A DNA stretch of 64,000 nt from Halorubrum sp. PV6 (GTDB taxonomy: Archaea > Halobacteriota > Halobacteria > Halobacteriales > Haloferacaceae): contig NZ_CP030064.1 in NCBI RefSeq assembly GCF_003990725.2, forward strand, positions 620,001-684,000. The letters are read 5' to 3'. Made by a program: the position numbers and the translations under genes. This document shows, in pieces, positions 51,433 to 60,784 of this stretch (position 1 is the stretch's first letter; each line of letters opens with the position of its first letter). The notes under the pieces are model-generated. The model was given only the letters and a program-made list of their open reading frames with translations, did not search any database and was not told the DNA's origin.

Positions 51433-52179
51433 TCAGTCGCCAGCGAACGACGGCAACGTCGCCCGGACCGGTTCCGGAACCGTGGCCTCGCTGTCGGCGG
51501 CGACGACCGCCACGTCGCCGCGACGCTCGGCAGGCTCGCCGTCGGCGCGTGCGGTCAGTACGGCGGTTCCGCCGACGGAGAGCGGGGCGACCACGCCGGC
51601 CGCGAGCGCCCGCGCGTCCGCGAAGTCGCCCCGGAGGACGACCCGCGTCTCGGCGTCGATGCCGTGTCGCTCGACGACCGCGGCGGCCGCCGCGAGGAGG
51701 GCACGGTGGGTGACGGGCGCGTCGCCCTCGCGCACGACCGGGTCGGCAGGGCCGACGCCGCTCGGCGGCATCCCCGGATTCTCGCTCCACAGCTCCTGTT
51801 CCCAGTGGGTCGTCTCGGGTCGCTCCGGCGGCCCGCCGAAGACGGCGAGGTTGGTTCCGGGCGCCGGCTCGGTCGTCGGCTCGTCGGCCACGTCGACGAG
51901 GACCACGCGGTCGCCCCGTTCGATTCCCGCCGCGGGGTCGAAGCGGACGGGCGCGCCCACCCCCGCGGCCCCTAAAAAGGCGAGCGTCGTGTGGAGCCGC
52001 GGCGTCGCGTCGACGGCGACGGTCGACCCCTCGCGCGCGCCGAGGTACCGCAACACGTTGGCGGCCTTGTACGCGTTGGTGATCAGGTCGCGGTACGTCC
52101 GTTCGCGTCCGTCGGCCGTGACGAGCGCGGCGTCGCGGCTCCGTCTCTCGCGTGCCAGCAGGTCCCCGACGACATCCAT
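51433..52179 (-). CDS. Truncated AMP-ligase-like protein
   Basis: A 248-residue protein related to the N-terminal part of acyl-CoA synthetases (acyl-adenylate family). The start is family-like: DLLARERRSRDAALVTADGR, RTYRDLITNAYKAANVLRYLG, and FLGAAGVGAPVRFDP. The ATP-binding P-loop, the adenylation motif and the whole C-terminal domain are absent, so it cannot be a standard ligase. The codon usage is normal and no frameshift is seen, so it may be a real short protein. A cupin gene lies 42 bases upstream on the same strand. Confidence 0.72.
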   Translation of the reverse strand: MDVVGDLLARERRSRDAALVTADGRERTYRDLITNAYKAANVLRYLGAREGSTVAVDATPRLHTTLAFLGAAGVGAPVRFDPAAGIERGDRVVLVDVADEPTTEPAPGTNLAVFGGPPERPETTHWEQELWSENPGMPPSGVGPADPVVREGDAPVTHRALLAAAAAVVERHGIDAETRVVLRGDFADARALAAGVVAPLSVGGTAVLTARADGEPAERRGDVAVVAADSEATVPEPVRATLPSFAGD

Positions 52180-52221
52180 ACCCGGCTCTCGGAGCGGGTG
52201 AGACTTAAAAACGCGGAGGAC

Positions 52222-52542
52222 TCAGGGCGCGCCGGCGATGACCATCTTCGACCCGTCTGCGGTAAAGGCGAGGTCGCGCGTCGAATCGGCATCGACCCGA
52301 ACCGCGTCGCCGGGGCCGAGTGCGACGGCGTCGCCGTCGACGGTGAGCGTCGCTTCCCCGTGAAGCAGCACGTACACCTCCTCGTGGCCCTGTTCGCCGT
52401 GGTCGTGTTCCATGCCTTCCCAGCCGTCGTCGGCCTCGACGACGGTCACGCCGAGTCCCTCACAGCCGAGCGCGTCGCGGAGGAAGTACATGCCCGGAGC
52501 GCGCGGTTCCACGTCGTCGTAGGCGGTCGCGTCGTAGCCCAT
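52222..52542 (-). CDS. Cupin domain protein
   Basis: A 106-residue single cupin. Motif 1 is EHDHGEQGHEEVYVLLHG, with His-Glu-type metal ligands (about residues 45-62), and motif 2 is ALGPGDAVRVDADSTR. Such small cupins may be metal-binding isomerases, dioxygenases or ligand binders; the substrate is unknown. It is upstream of the mini ligase-like gene and may be cotranscribed. Confidence 0.86.
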   Translation of the reverse strand: MGYDATAYDDVEPRAPGMYFLRDALGCEGLGVTVVEADDGWEGMEHDHGEQGHEEVYVLLHGEATLTVDGDAVALGPGDAVRVDADSTRDLAFTADGSKMVIAGAP

Positions 52543-52656
52543 GCCGGTACCACACGCCGGCGCGAAGAAAAGGTCGGGGGTGGTAAGCGGGCGTCGACGC
52601 CGCAGGCCCCCGCGGGGCCGAGAGGGCGGCTCGGTCGCTTCGGAACCCGTCAGTTC

Positions 52657-53826
52657 TTAAAAGGAACTTTTGAGCTTCTCGAAGAAGCCGCCGCCGACGT
52701 CGACGTCCTCGCCGCCGGCCTCGGCGAACGCCTCCAGCGCCTCGCGCTGTTCGTCGTTGAGCGAGTCCGGAATCACGACGCCGACCTTCACGTAGAGGTC
52801 GCCGCGTCCCCGCCGGCGGAGCCGCGGCATCCCTTTCCCTTTGAGCCGGAACGTCTCCCCGCTCTGCGTGCCGCCGGGAACGTCCATCTCCACGGTGCCG
52901 TCGACGGTCTCGACGTCTATCGTGTCGCCGAAGACGGCCTGTGGGAAGGAGACGGCCTCGTTGACGCGGAGGTCGTCGCCGTCGCGCTCGAACCGGTCGC
53001 CGACGTCGACGTCGACTTCGATCAGCAGGTCGCCGTTGGGGCCGCCGTTCTCGCCGGGGGCGCCCTCGCGCTCCATCCGGAGGCTCTGTCCGGACCGGAT
53101 CCCGGCCGGAATCTCGACCGAGAGCGTCGCCTCCTCGCGGACGACGCCGTCGCCGCCGCAGTCGGCGCAGTCCTCGCTGTACAGTTCGCCCTCGCCCTCG
53201 CACCGCGGGCACGTCGAGGTCTGCTGGACGCGACCGAGCGGGGTCTGCTGGACCTGCTGGACCTGCCCCTGTCCGTTACACTGCGGACAGGTCTCCACGT
53301 CGGCGTCCGGGGGGTGTCCCGCGCCGTCGCAGGTGTCGCAGGCGGTCGGCCGAGTGAGCGTGACCTCCTTGGTCGCGCCCTCGAACGCTTCCTCGAGGTC
53401 GATTGAGAGCCCGGTTCGGAGGTCTTGTCCCTGCCGGGGGCGGTTGCCGCCACCGCCGCCGCGACCGCCGCGGCCGCCGCCACCGCCGAAGAACTGGTTG
53501 AAGATGTCCTCGAAGCCGCCGGCGCCGCCCGCACCGCCGGCGCCGCCGAAGGGACCGCCCGCGCCGCCGGGGCCGCCCCCGCCGGTCGCGCCGCGCTTGT
53601 CGGCCTCGGTGAAGCGGTCGTGACCCAGCTGGTCGTATTGCTGTCGCTTCTGCTCGTCGGTGAGCACCTCCTTGGCCTTCTGTATCTTCTTAAACCGCTC
53701 CTCGGCGTCGTCGTCGTCGCTGACGTCCGGGTGGTGTTCGGCGGCTTGCTTGCGGTACGCCTGCTTAATCTCCTCCTCGCTGGCGTCCCGCGATACCCCG
53801 AGGACGTCGTAGAAGTTCTCGCTCAT
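52657..53826 (-). CDS. dnaJ: Chaperone protein DnaJ
   Basis: A 389-residue type I J-protein, co-chaperone of DnaK. The J domain has HPD at residues 32-34. A Gly/Phe-rich linker (about 78-130) is followed by four zinc-binding CxxCxGxG repeats: [24 protein letters not shown] and CADCGGDG. The C-terminal peptide-binding domains end normally. It lies 52 bases after the dnaK stop on the same strand, so dnaK-dnaJ form an operon. Confidence 0.96.
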   Translation of the reverse strand: MSENFYDVLGVSRDASEEEIKQAYRKQAAEHHPDVSDDDDAEERFKKIQKAKEVLTDEQKRQQYDQLGHDRFTEADKRGATGGGGPGGAGGPFGGAGGAGGAGGFEDIFNQFFGGGGGRGGRGGGGGNRPRQGQDLRTGLSIDLEEAFEGATKEVTLTRPTACDTCDGAGHPPDADVETCPQCNGQGQVQQVQQTPLGRVQQTSTCPRCEGEGELYSEDCADCGGDGVVREEATLSVEIPAGIRSGQSLRMEREGAPGENGGPNGDLLIEVDVDVGDRFERDGDDLRVNEAVSFPQAVFGDTIDVETVDGTVEMDVPGGTQSGETFRLKGKGMPRLRRRGRGDLYVKVGVVIPDSLNDEQREALEAFAEAGGEDVDVGGGFFEKLKSSF

Positions 53827-53878
53827 GCGTTACGTTCGGTGTGTTGGTTGTAAATGGTGGTCCGAGACCCGAGCGGCG

Positions 53879-55795
53879 TTACGCGTCGTCTTTGTCGTCT
53901 ACGTCTTCGAAGTCGGCGTCGACGTACTCCTCGTCGTCGGCGTCCGCACCGGGGCCGGCACCGCCGGGACCGGCCGCGCCGCCCATGCCGCCCATGCCGC
54001 CGGGGCCAGCGCCGCCGGCACCGCCGGGTCCGGCCTGCGCGGCCTGCTGTCCCTCGTACATCTGCTTGCCGATCTCTTGGAGCTCCTCGGTGAGCGACTC
54101 GGTGACGGCCTCGATTTCGTCGGTCTCGGCGTCCTCGTCTTCGAGGACCTCTTCGACGTCTTCGATGGCCGCCTCGATGTCGGCGACGAGGTCGTCGTCG
54201 TCCAACTCCTCTTCGTTCTCCTCTAAGAGCGTCTCGGCGCGCTGGATCGTCGTCTCGGCCTCGTTCCGGGCCTCGATCCGCTCGCGGCGAGCCTCGTCCT
54301 CCTCTTTGTGTTTCTCGGCTTCCTCCTGCATCTCCTCGATCTCGTCGTCGGAGAGGCCGACGCCGCCCTCGATGGTGATCGACTCGGCGTTGCCCGAGCC
54401 CTGGTCTTCGGCCTCGACGTTGACGATCCCGTTCTCGTCGATGTTGAACGAGACCTCGATCTGCGGGGTTCCGGCGGGCGCCGGCGGGATGCCCGAAAGC
54501 TGGAACGCGCCGAGCAGCTCGTTCTCCTCCGCGATCTCGCGTTCGCCCTGGAAGACGCGGACGTTAACGGAGGTCTGGTTGTCCGCGGCCGTGGTGAACA
54601 CCTTCGACTCCTCGGTCGGGATCGTGGTGTTCTTCTCGATGAGTCGCTCGAAGAGGCCGCCCTTCACCTCGATACCGAGCGAGAGCGGGGTCACGTCGAG
54701 CAGGACGATGTCGTCGACGTCGCCGGAGAGCACGCCGCCCTGGACCGCCGCGCCGAGCGCGACCGCCTCGTCCGGGTTGACGTTCTTCTTCGGCTCCTGG
54801 CCGACGAGGTCCTCGACTTTCTCCTGGACCTGCGGCATCCGGGTGGACCCGCCGACGAGGATCACTTCGTCGATGTCCGACTCCGAGTAGCCGGCGTCCG
54901 AGAGGGCCTGCTTCGTCGGGTCGACGGTGCGGTCGATCAGGTCCGAGGTGAGCTTCTCGAACGTCGCGCGCGTGACGGACTGTTCGAGGTGGACCGGACC
55001 GCTGTCGGTCGCGGTGATGAAGGGGAGGTTGACCGTGGTCTCCTTTTTGTTCGACAGCTCGATCTTCGCCTCCTCGGCGGCGTCTTTCAGCCGCTGGAGC
55101 GCCTGTCGGTCCTCACGGAGGTCGATGCCGTGGTTGTTCTGGAACTCGTCGGCGAGGTGGTCGATGAGCGCCTCGTCCCAGTCGTCGCCGCCGAGGCTGT
55201 TGTCCCCGTTGGTCGCGACGACCTCGTAGACGCCGCCGCCCAGGTCGAGGACGGACACGTCGAAGGTGCCGCCACCGAGGTCGTACACGAGCACGGTCTG
55301 GTCGGCGTCGTCGTCGAGGCCGTACGCCATCGACGCGGCGGTCGGCTCGTTGACGATGCGGTCGACCTCGAAGCCGGCGATCTCGCCGGCGTCTTTCGTC
55401 GCCTGCCGCTGCTTGTCGTTGAAGTACGCGGGGACGGTGATGACCGCCTTCTCGATGTCGTCACCGAGGTACTCTTCGGCGTCGCGTTTGATCTTCTGGA
55501 GGATCATCGCCGAGACCTGCTCGGGCGTGTACTCCTCGTCGCCGATATCGACCGTGTAGCCGTCTTCGCCCATGTGCCGCTTGATCGACTGGATCGTGCG
55601 GTCGGGGTTCTGCACGGCCTGGTTCTTGGCCGGCTTGCCGACGAGTCGCTCGTCGTCGTCGGCGAAGGCGACGACCGAGGGAGTGGTTCGATCGCCCTCT
55701 GCGTTGGCGATGATCTCGGGCTCGTCGCCCTCCATCACCGCGAACGCGGAGTTGGTGGTACCGAGGTCGATACCGAGGATCTTGTTGCTCGCCAT
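53879..55795 (-). CDS. dnaK: Chaperone protein DnaK (Hsp70)
   Basis: A 638-residue Hsp70. The ATPase opens with [18 protein letters not shown]; phosphate loop [19 protein letters not shown] and adenosine motif [13 protein letters not shown] are intact. The substrate domain has [13 protein letters not shown], and the lid ends in a Gly/Met-rich and acidic tail. I prefer the ATG at 55795 (MASNKILG) over the GTG three codons upstream. No grpE is in the window. Confidence 0.96.
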   Translation of the reverse strand: MASNKILGIDLGTTNSAFAVMEGDEPEIIANAEGDRTTPSVVAFADDDERLVGKPAKNQAVQNPDRTIQSIKRHMGEDGYTVDIGDEEYTPEQVSAMILQKIKRDAEEYLGDDIEKAVITVPAYFNDKQRQATKDAGEIAGFEVDRIVNEPTAASMAYGLDDDADQTVLVYDLGGGTFDVSVLDLGGGVYEVVATNGDNSLGGDDWDEALIDHLADEFQNNHGIDLREDRQALQRLKDAAEEAKIELSNKKETTVNLPFITATDSGPVHLEQSVTRATFEKLTSDLIDRTVDPTKQALSDAGYSESDIDEVILVGGSTRMPQVQEKVEDLVGQEPKKNVNPDEAVALGAAVQGGVLSGDVDDIVLLDVTPLSLGIEVKGGLFERLIEKNTTIPTEESKVFTTAADNQTSVNVRVFQGEREIAEENELLGAFQLSGIPPAPAGTPQIEVSFNIDENGIVNVEAEDQGSGNAESITIEGGVGLSDDEIEEMQEEAEKHKEEDEARRERIEARNEAETTIQRAETLLEENEEELDDDDLVADIEAAIEDVEEVLEDEDAETDEIEAVTESLTEELQEIGKQMYEGQQAAQAGPGGAGGAGPGGMGGMGGAAGPGGAGPGADADDEEYVDADFEDVDDKDDA

Positions 55796-56064
55796 CTTGC
55801 CCACAGGTAGCGGCTTGTGTCGGTTAAAGGTTACTAGACGGCGCGATCTCCGGCGCGCACCGATCCCGGCGCAGTCGTGCGATTTCCGCGATCGTGTGAA
55901 CGCATAACATCGGTGTATTTATACCGATCCGCAATCGCAGCACCCCGCTTCCGGTTCGACGGGGGCGTCACTCGGGAGACGGCCGCGGCCGTGTGGCCGT
56001 CGCTGACGCCCGGACAGGTACTCGTCGTAGAAAAATGCCAACTCGGATGCGATCTCGTCGGCGC
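55796..56064. other. dnaK upstream region with orphan reading frame
   Basis: A TATA-like TTTAACC on the minus strand (about 55822-55828) is about 30 nt before dnaK. Further up, a minus-strand frame without an ATG runs from inside tpiA to a TAA at 55919 and reads DEIASELAFFYDEYLSG, ending GCCDCGSV. Its composition looks protein-like but it has no usual start, so it may be a relic or a TTG/CTG-started microprotein. Confidence 0.35.
55909..55928. promoter_or_regulatory. Inverted repeat around a TATA element upstream of dnaK
   Basis: ATCGGT-GTATTTAT-ACCGAT is a perfect 6-bp inverted repeat with an eight-base AT-rich spacer that reads as a TATA box on either strand. It lies 114-133 bases before the dnaK start. 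It could be a stress-responsive promoter with operator, giving a leader of about 90 nt. Confidence 0.4.
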
Positions 56065-56709
56065 TCAGATCCCGCTTACGAGGTCTTCGAGCACGGCCGC
56101 CGGGTCGTCGGCTTTCGCCACGCCGGACGCGAGCAGGACGCCCGCAGCGCCGAGGTCGCCGGCGGCGGCCACGTCCTCGCCCGTCGAGACGCCGGCGCCG
56201 CAGAACACGTCGACGTCGGGGTCGACGGCCTCGGCGGCCGCGACCGCGTCCTCGACGATGCCGGGATCGGCCGTCGCCACGGAGACGTCGCCGCCGATGA
56301 GTTCCGGGGGCTCGACCGCGACCGCGTCCGGACCGAGCGCGGCGGCGGCGCCGATCTGTGCGGGGTTGTTCGCGCAGACGACGGTGGAGATGTCGGCGCG
56401 CTCGGCCGCGTGGACCGAGCCGTCGATGTCGGCGAGCTTCAGCCGGTTCTCGGAGTGGTTTATCAGGGTCCCCTCGGCGCCGTTGTCGGCGACGGCCTCG
56501 GCCAGGGTCGAGCCCGTGTGCGAGCCGTGCGCGTTCGGCGAGACGTGTTGGGCCCACGTCTCGACGCCCGTCTCGGCGACGCGAGCGATGTCGGCCGCCT
56601 GCGGCGAGACCGCGATCCGCGCGCCGGACGCCTCTGCGACGTCGCGAGCGGCGGTCGCGACTTCGATCGGATCGCACGGGTACGCCTTGAGATTCACCAG
56701 GATGAACAT
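56065..56709 (-). CDS. tpiA: Triose-phosphate isomerase (archaeal type)
   Basis: A 214-residue archaeal short TIM, interconverting dihydroxyacetone phosphate and glyceraldehyde 3-phosphate. The substrate lysine is Lys8 in [17 protein letters not shown] holds the electrophilic histidine, and VEPPELIG the catalytic glutamate. Phosphate loop [11 protein letters not shown] is present. The ATG at 56709 has a CTATTTG element about 27 nt upstream, so the mRNA is probably leaderless. Confidence 0.95.
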   Translation of the reverse strand: MFILVNLKAYPCDPIEVATAARDVAEASGARIAVSPQAADIARVAETGVETWAQHVSPNAHGSHTGSTLAEAVADNGAEGTLINHSENRLKLADIDGSVHAAERADISTVVCANNPAQIGAAAALGPDAVAVEPPELIGGDVSVATADPGIVEDAVAAAEAVDPDVDVFCGAGVSTGEDVAAAGDLGAAGVLLASGVAKADDPAAVLEDLVSGI

Positions 56710-57015
56710 ACCCGACGTGAGGGACGGGGGCGCAAATAGGTTGATGCTTCGGCGACGCTTGGGCGACGCCTCGGTCACGCTTGTATCCTCCCGAGCAACG
56801 CCTCGGCCACGCTTGCATCCTCCCGAGCGACGCCTCGGCCACGCTTACACCCTCCCGAGCAACGCCTTCACCGCGCCTCGGCGGGCCAGACGGTCGGCGT
56901 CACGTGGCCGCTCCCCGCCGCCCAGTGGCCGATCCTCCTCGGTCCCCCTCCCCGATCCGCCGGACTCCGGGAGCAGAAACGACCTTATACCCCGCTGCTG
57001 TGGGTTCGACAAGGA
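56710..57015. other. Divergent gap between tpiA and the DICT gene
   Basis: This 306-bp region holds both promoters: a minus-strand CTATTTG near 56732-56738 for tpiA and a plus-strand CCTTATACC near 56983-56991 for the DICT gene. A 32-bp tandem repeat lies between them, just upstream of the tpiA promoter. No gene is seen. Confidence 0.5.
56766..56867. repeat. 32-bp tandem repeat (minisatellite)
   Basis: Three direct copies with a 32-bp period begin at 56766, 56798 and 56830, with a partial fourth at 56862. Each starts ACGCCTCGG and ends with CCTCCCGAGC plus two bases; only a few bases vary. Each unit contains CTCGG and CCGAG arms about 16 bases apart, so each could form a small stem-loop. No spacers separate the copies. 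Confidence 0.9.
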
Positions 57016-57780
57016 ATGTCCCTCATCGAGCTCATCGCGGGCGTGGAAGCTCACGAGGCCACGTTGACCGTGTTCAACGCCGAGCCGTCTGTCACCGACG
57101 AACTCCGGGCGTACTTCGCCGACCGGAACATCCGGATCGTCGACGAGCAGACCGCCTCCGGGCCCGAGGAGTTCGCGGTGTTGGCGCGGGACGGCGGGTT
57201 CGTCACCGCCGTCCCCGTCGGCGACCTGCTGCCCCGATCGGACGGCGGAAAGGGGGGGTCGACCGCGTCGGAAGGCGGCGGATCGAGCGACGGCCGCGTC
57301 GGGGAGCCCGTCTTGGACCACCTCGACGAGACGATGTTCACCTCGTACTCCCGCGACGACATGGTCGCCGCCTCCCGCGAGATCGAGGACCGCGCGTGGC
57401 GCGTCGGCAACGGCGAACTCCACGCCGGGTTCCAGACGCTCGACGTGTTGACCGGCGAGACAGACACCTACGACCTGCTCGGCGGGAAAGAGGAGTTGGA
57501 CGTTCACGCCTACGCCGCCGCGGAAGGCGCCGCGCCCAGCGTGGAACACTACACCGTTCACGTGGGCGAGACGGCCGAGATACGGGAAACGTGGTTCGTC
57601 GCCTACGACGGCGGCGGCTACGACCAAGCGAAGTGCGCCCTGCTCGCGGAGGAGCGCGCGCCCGGCGAGTTCTACGGGTTCTGGAGCTACGACCCCGAGA
57701 CGGTCGACTCGATCATCGAGTACCTGCGAGAACAGTACGGCGAGTCGGAGCCGACGGACGACGGCGGCGCCACGGTGTGA
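57016..57780 (+). CDS. DICT sensory domain protein
   Basis: A 254-residue soluble protein of the DICT type, thought to be a sensory module in light- or redox-linked signalling. Conserved parts are the opening MSLIELIAGVEAHEATLTVF, TMFTSYSRDDMVAASREIED (about residues 110-130) and the late YDGGGYDQAKCALLAEER with YGFWSYDPETVD. A Gly/Ser insert lies at about residues 76-96. It has no output domain. It overlaps the dsbB gene, so the two are coupled. Confidence 0.83.
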   Translation: MSLIELIAGVEAHEATLTVFNAEPSVTDELRAYFADRNIRIVDEQTASGPEEFAVLARDGGFVTAVPVGDLLPRSDGGKGGSTASEGGGSSDGRVGEPVLDHLDETMFTSYSRDDMVAASREIEDRAWRVGNGELHAGFQTLDVLTGETDTYDLLGGKEELDVHAYAAAEGAAPSVEHYTVHVGETAEIRETWFVAYDGGGYDQAKCALLAEERAPGEFYGFWSYDPETVDSIIEYLREQYGESEPTDDGGATV

Positions 57781-58187
57781 CGGCCAGGCCCTCGGCGACG
57801 ACGCTGTGCCTCTCGGCCGCCACGCTCGTCGCGGCGGTCGCGACCGCGGGGAGCCTCTGGTTCAGCCTCGGGCTCGGGCTCACGCCCTGCGATCTGTGTT
57901 GGTACCAGCGTATCTTCATGTATCCGCTCGTCGTGGTGCTCAGCGTCGCGACGTTCGAGCGGCGAGCGGCGGTCTCCCGGACCGCGCTGCCGCTCGTCGG
58001 TCTCGGACTGGGGCTCGCCGCCTACCACTCCTACCTGCAGGCGACGATGACGGCGTGCACGCTCGGGGGCTCGTGCGTGACCGTGCTCTGGCGGAGCCCC
58101 GTGTTCGGGCTCTCGATTCCGAACGTCTCTCTCGTCGCGTTCGGGACGATCGCGGCGCTGCTCGTCGTGGCCCGGGTGCGGGAGTAA
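57777..58187 (+). CDS. dsbB: Disulfide bond formation protein B (DsbB)
   Basis: A 136-residue membrane oxidoreductase with four helices that passes electrons from dithiols to quinone. Its two redox pairs are visible: CDLCWYQR (CxxC, about residues 38-45) and CTLGGSC in the second outer loop. A GTG start at 57777 overlaps the DICT stop; no ATG lies between it and the first helix. It has bacterial-type DsbB features in a compact form. The partner thiol oxidase is not in the window. Confidence 0.88.
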   Translation: MTARPSATTLCLSAATLVAAVATAGSLWFSLGLGLTPCDLCWYQRIFMYPLVVVLSVATFERRAAVSRTALPLVGLGLGLAAYHSYLQATMTACTLGGSCVTVLWRSPVFGLSIPNVSLVAFGTIAALLVVARVRE

Positions 58188-58236
58188 CCGACGACGACCG
58201 GCGAGAAACGGCGGATTTCCGAGCGGCGCCGACCGA

Positions 58237-58770
58237 TCAGTCCTTTCGTTTCACGACGTCGCCGAGGGTCATCGTCCCGGCGTCGCCGCTGTCCCAATCC
58301 GCGTCGTCGACCGACTCGCCTTCGACGAGCGTGATGTCGAGTTCGCTCTCTAACTTCCGCTGGATATCGTCGGTCGGGAGGGTGTCGCCGCGTTCGAGCT
58401 TCCGGATGAGACTCGCCTTCTCGTTGAGCTGGTTGGCCAGCTCCTCCTGGCTGAGTCCGCGCGACTCGCGGGCCGTGCGGATCCGGTCGTCGTAGTCCGT
58501 GGCGATCTCGTCCATGTCGTCGAACATGTCGCGGCGACGGGTCGAGCCGCCGGACCCGGACGAGCCGCTGGAGCCGGACGAGGAGGACGACCCCGAGGAC
58601 TTCCCGGTGCTCGAACTCGTGGAGTACTTGCTGCCACCGGAGCCGGTGGACTCGTCGCGGACCTCGGTGCCGAAGTCCGTACACGAGCTACACAGCTCCA
58701 GCTCGGCGCCTTCGACCTTCGTCGTCGTCAGCGAGGCCTGCTCGGCGCCACACATCTCACACTGGGGCAT
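58237..58770 (-). CDS. Multiprotein bridging factor aMBF1
   Basis: A 177-residue archaeal MBF1. A zinc ribbon at the start has CEMC and CSSC. A Ser/Gly-rich linker covers about residues 45-78. The helix-turn-helix is LSQEELANQLNEKASLIRKL (about residues 105-124) followed by ERGDTLPT. Archaeal MBF1 associates with the ribosome and possibly the transcription machinery. A TATA (CCTTTATACC, minus strand, 58792-58801) lies about 26 nt upstream, so the mRNA is leaderless. Confidence 0.92.
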   Translation of the reverse strand: MPQCEMCGAEQASLTTTKVEGAELELCSSCTDFGTEVRDESTGSGGSKYSTSSSTGKSSGSSSSSGSSGSSGSGGSTRRRDMFDDMDEIATDYDDRIRTARESRGLSQEELANQLNEKASLIRKLERGDTLPTDDIQRKLESELDITLVEGESVDDADWDSGDAGTMTLGDVVKRKD

Positions 58771-58922
58771 ACGCGTCGGTAACGCTCCCGATGGTATAAA
58801 GGGTGCGCCGGCGGCTCACGGCGGCCGCCGGCCCGCGCCGTAGGCCGGCCGGGCGAGAGCGGCGTCCCGCAGAATCGTGCCGCGGCCGGTACCCACTTGT
58901 CGTCGGGGCCGGCAGTGGGGGT

Positions 58923-60284
58923 ATGGACGTTCACGTCACCACCTCGACCGTGCGCGGCACCGCCCGCGCGCCGCCCTCGAAGAGCTACACGCACCGCGCG
59001 CTGCTGGCCGCGGGGTACAGCAACGGCGCGACCGTGCGCTCACCCCTCGTCTCGGCCGACACGAAGGCGACCGCTCGCGCCGTGCGCGCCTTCGGCGGCG
59101 CGGTCGACCCGGCGTCTGGAGCGAGTCTCGACGACGCCGCGGAACTCACAGTCGACGGCTTCGGCGGCCGCCCCGCCGTCCCCGACGACGTGATCGACTG
59201 CGCGAACTCCGGGACGACGATGCGGCTCGTCACCGCCGCCGCGGCGCTCGCGGACGGGACGACCGTGTTGACCGGGGACGGGTCGCTCCGCTCGCGCCCC
59301 CAGGGACCGCTTCTGGAAGCCTTAGACGACCTCGGCGTGCGCGCGGAGTCCACTCGCGGGAACGGGCAGGCCCCCCTCGTCGTGGGCGGGCCGCTCGCGG
59401 GCGGCGAGGTCTCGATCCCCGGCGACGTCTCCTCGCAGTACGTCACCGCGCTGCTGATGGCCGGCGCTGTCACCGAGTCGGGCGTCGAGATCGACCTGAC
59501 GACGCCGCTCAAATCGGCCCCGTACGTCGACATCACGCTCGAACTGCTCGCCGACTTCGGCGTCGAGGCCACGCCGGTCGACGGCGACGGCGACGCGCTC
59601 GACGGCGCGGCCGGCGCGGCCGGATTCGTGGTCGAGGGCGGCCAGTCGTACGCGCCGGCAGACGGGGAGTACACCGTCCCCGGCGACTTCTCTTCGATCT
59701 CCTATCTCGTCGCCGCCGGCGCGGTCGCCGCCGAGCCCGGCGAGCCGGTTCGAATCGACGGCGCCGTGCCGAGCGCGCAGGGCGACTCCGCCATCGTCGA
59801 CATCGCGGAGCGCATGGGCGCGGATATCGAGTGGGACCGCGAGGCGGGCGTCATCACCGTCCGTCGCTCCGAGTTGTCCGGCGTCGAGGTCGACGTGGGA
59901 GACACGCCGGACCTGCTCCCGACCATCGCGGCCCTCGGCGCGGTCGCCGACGGCGACACCACGATTACGAACTGCGAACACGTCCGGTACAAGGAGACGG
60001 ACCGCGTCTCGGCGATGGCCGAGGAGCTGGCGACGCTGGGCGCCGAGACGACCGAGGAGCCGGACACGCTGACGATTCACGGCGCTGAAAGCGAACTTCA
60101 GGGAGCGAGCGTCGACGGGCGCGCGGACCACCGGATCGTGATGTCGCTCGCGGTGGCCGCCTTGGTCGCCGACGGCACGACGACGATCCGCGGCGGCGAA
60201 CACGTCGACGTCTCGTTCCCCGACTTCTTCGAGACGATGGAGACGCTGGGCATGGACGTGCGTCGGGACGGAGACGGCGAGTAA
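58923..60284 (+). CDS. aroA: 3-phosphoshikimate 1-carboxyvinyltransferase
   Basis: A 453-residue EPSP synthase, sixth step of the shikimate pathway. Substrate-binding blocks appear in order: [48 protein letters not shown], then [16 protein letters not shown] and [10 protein letters not shown] slightly long insert sits in the second half. The ATG at 58923 is the obvious start. No aroC or other aro gene is adjacent. Confidence 0.95.
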   Translation: MDVHVTTSTVRGTARAPPSKSYTHRALLAAGYSNGATVRSPLVSADTKATARAVRAFGGAVDPASGASLDDAAELTVDGFGGRPAVPDDVIDCANSGTTMRLVTAAAALADGTTVLTGDGSLRSRPQGPLLEALDDLGVRAESTRGNGQAPLVVGGPLAGGEVSIPGDVSSQYVTALLMAGAVTESGVEIDLTTPLKSAPYVDITLELLADFGVEATPVDGDGDALDGAAGAAGFVVEGGQSYAPADGEYTVPGDFSSISYLVAAGAVAAEPGEPVRIDGAVPSAQGDSAIVDIAERMGADIEWDREAGVITVRRSELSGVEVDVGDTPDLLPTIAALGAVADGDTTITNCEHVRYKETDRVSAMAEELATLGAETTEEPDTLTIHGAESELQGASVDGRADHRIVMSLAVAALVADGTTTIRGGEHVDVSFPDFFETMETLGMDVRRDGDGE

Positions 60285-60501
60285 CGCGACGAGGACCCCG
60301 AGGATCTCGACGAGGGCGACCTCGAACGATGGACCGCGGCGTCCGGATTCACGGTCGGCTCCTCCTTTTGCGCGTGCCGACTTCGAGTAGGCCGACAGCG
60401 GCCCGAGTCGCTGTTTTTCGCTCCTGTCGGTCGTGCAACGGCGAAAGTAATAGTTATACTAATACGCAATATATACAATACTATATGGTGGCTGATGGCG
60501 G
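60285..60501. promoter_or_regulatory. aroA downstream region and AT-rich promoter
   Basis: After the aroA stop the same frame reads DEDPEDLDEGDLERW, haloarchaeal-looking but startless, possibly a relic. Next come a T5 tract (about 60413-60417) that could end transcription and a very AT-rich block. In it AATATATACAATA (60468-60480) is centred about 28 nt before the ATG at 60502, and TAGTTATACTA (60451-60461) is a 4-bp inverted repeat that may be an operator. Confidence 0.5.
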
Positions 60502-60756
60502 ATGAACGGGGAATCGGCGGCGCACGCGGGCGGCGATCCACATCCCGCGGTCGTCGTCGGGGGCGTGTTCGCGACGATCGTGACGCTCACGCTGGTGGCG
60601 TACGCGGTTGCGGTGAACACGATCAACCTATTGGCCGTGGACGTGCTCGCGTACCCGGTCGGCGCAGTCGCGCCGTTCGTCGTGATCACCGGCGCGATTC
60701 TCACGATTCCGATCGTGATCCCGACGGCGCTGGTCTCTTTGAAGCGACTCGGGTGA
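60502..60756 (+). CDS. Small membrane protein, unknown
   Basis: An 84-residue protein with two membrane helices (about residues 15-38 and 52-76) and a short acidic/His N-terminus (MNGESAAHAGGDPHP). Codon usage is haloarchaeal, and the promoter spacing (TATA about 28 nt upstream) supports the ATG. No family is recognised. Its stop lies 28 bases from that of the convergent presenilin-like gene. Confidence 0.6.
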   Translation: MNGESAAHAGGDPHPAVVVGGVFATIVTLTLVAYAVAVNTINLLAVDVLAYPVGAVAPFVVITGAILTIPIVIPTALVSLKRLG

Positions 60757-60784
60757 GGAACGGGTCTGTTCTAGGAGGCGTCCC

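Noticed and set aside
56766-56867. Direct repeats considered as a CRISPR array
   Set aside because: The copies are head to tail with no spacers, and no cas gene is in the window.
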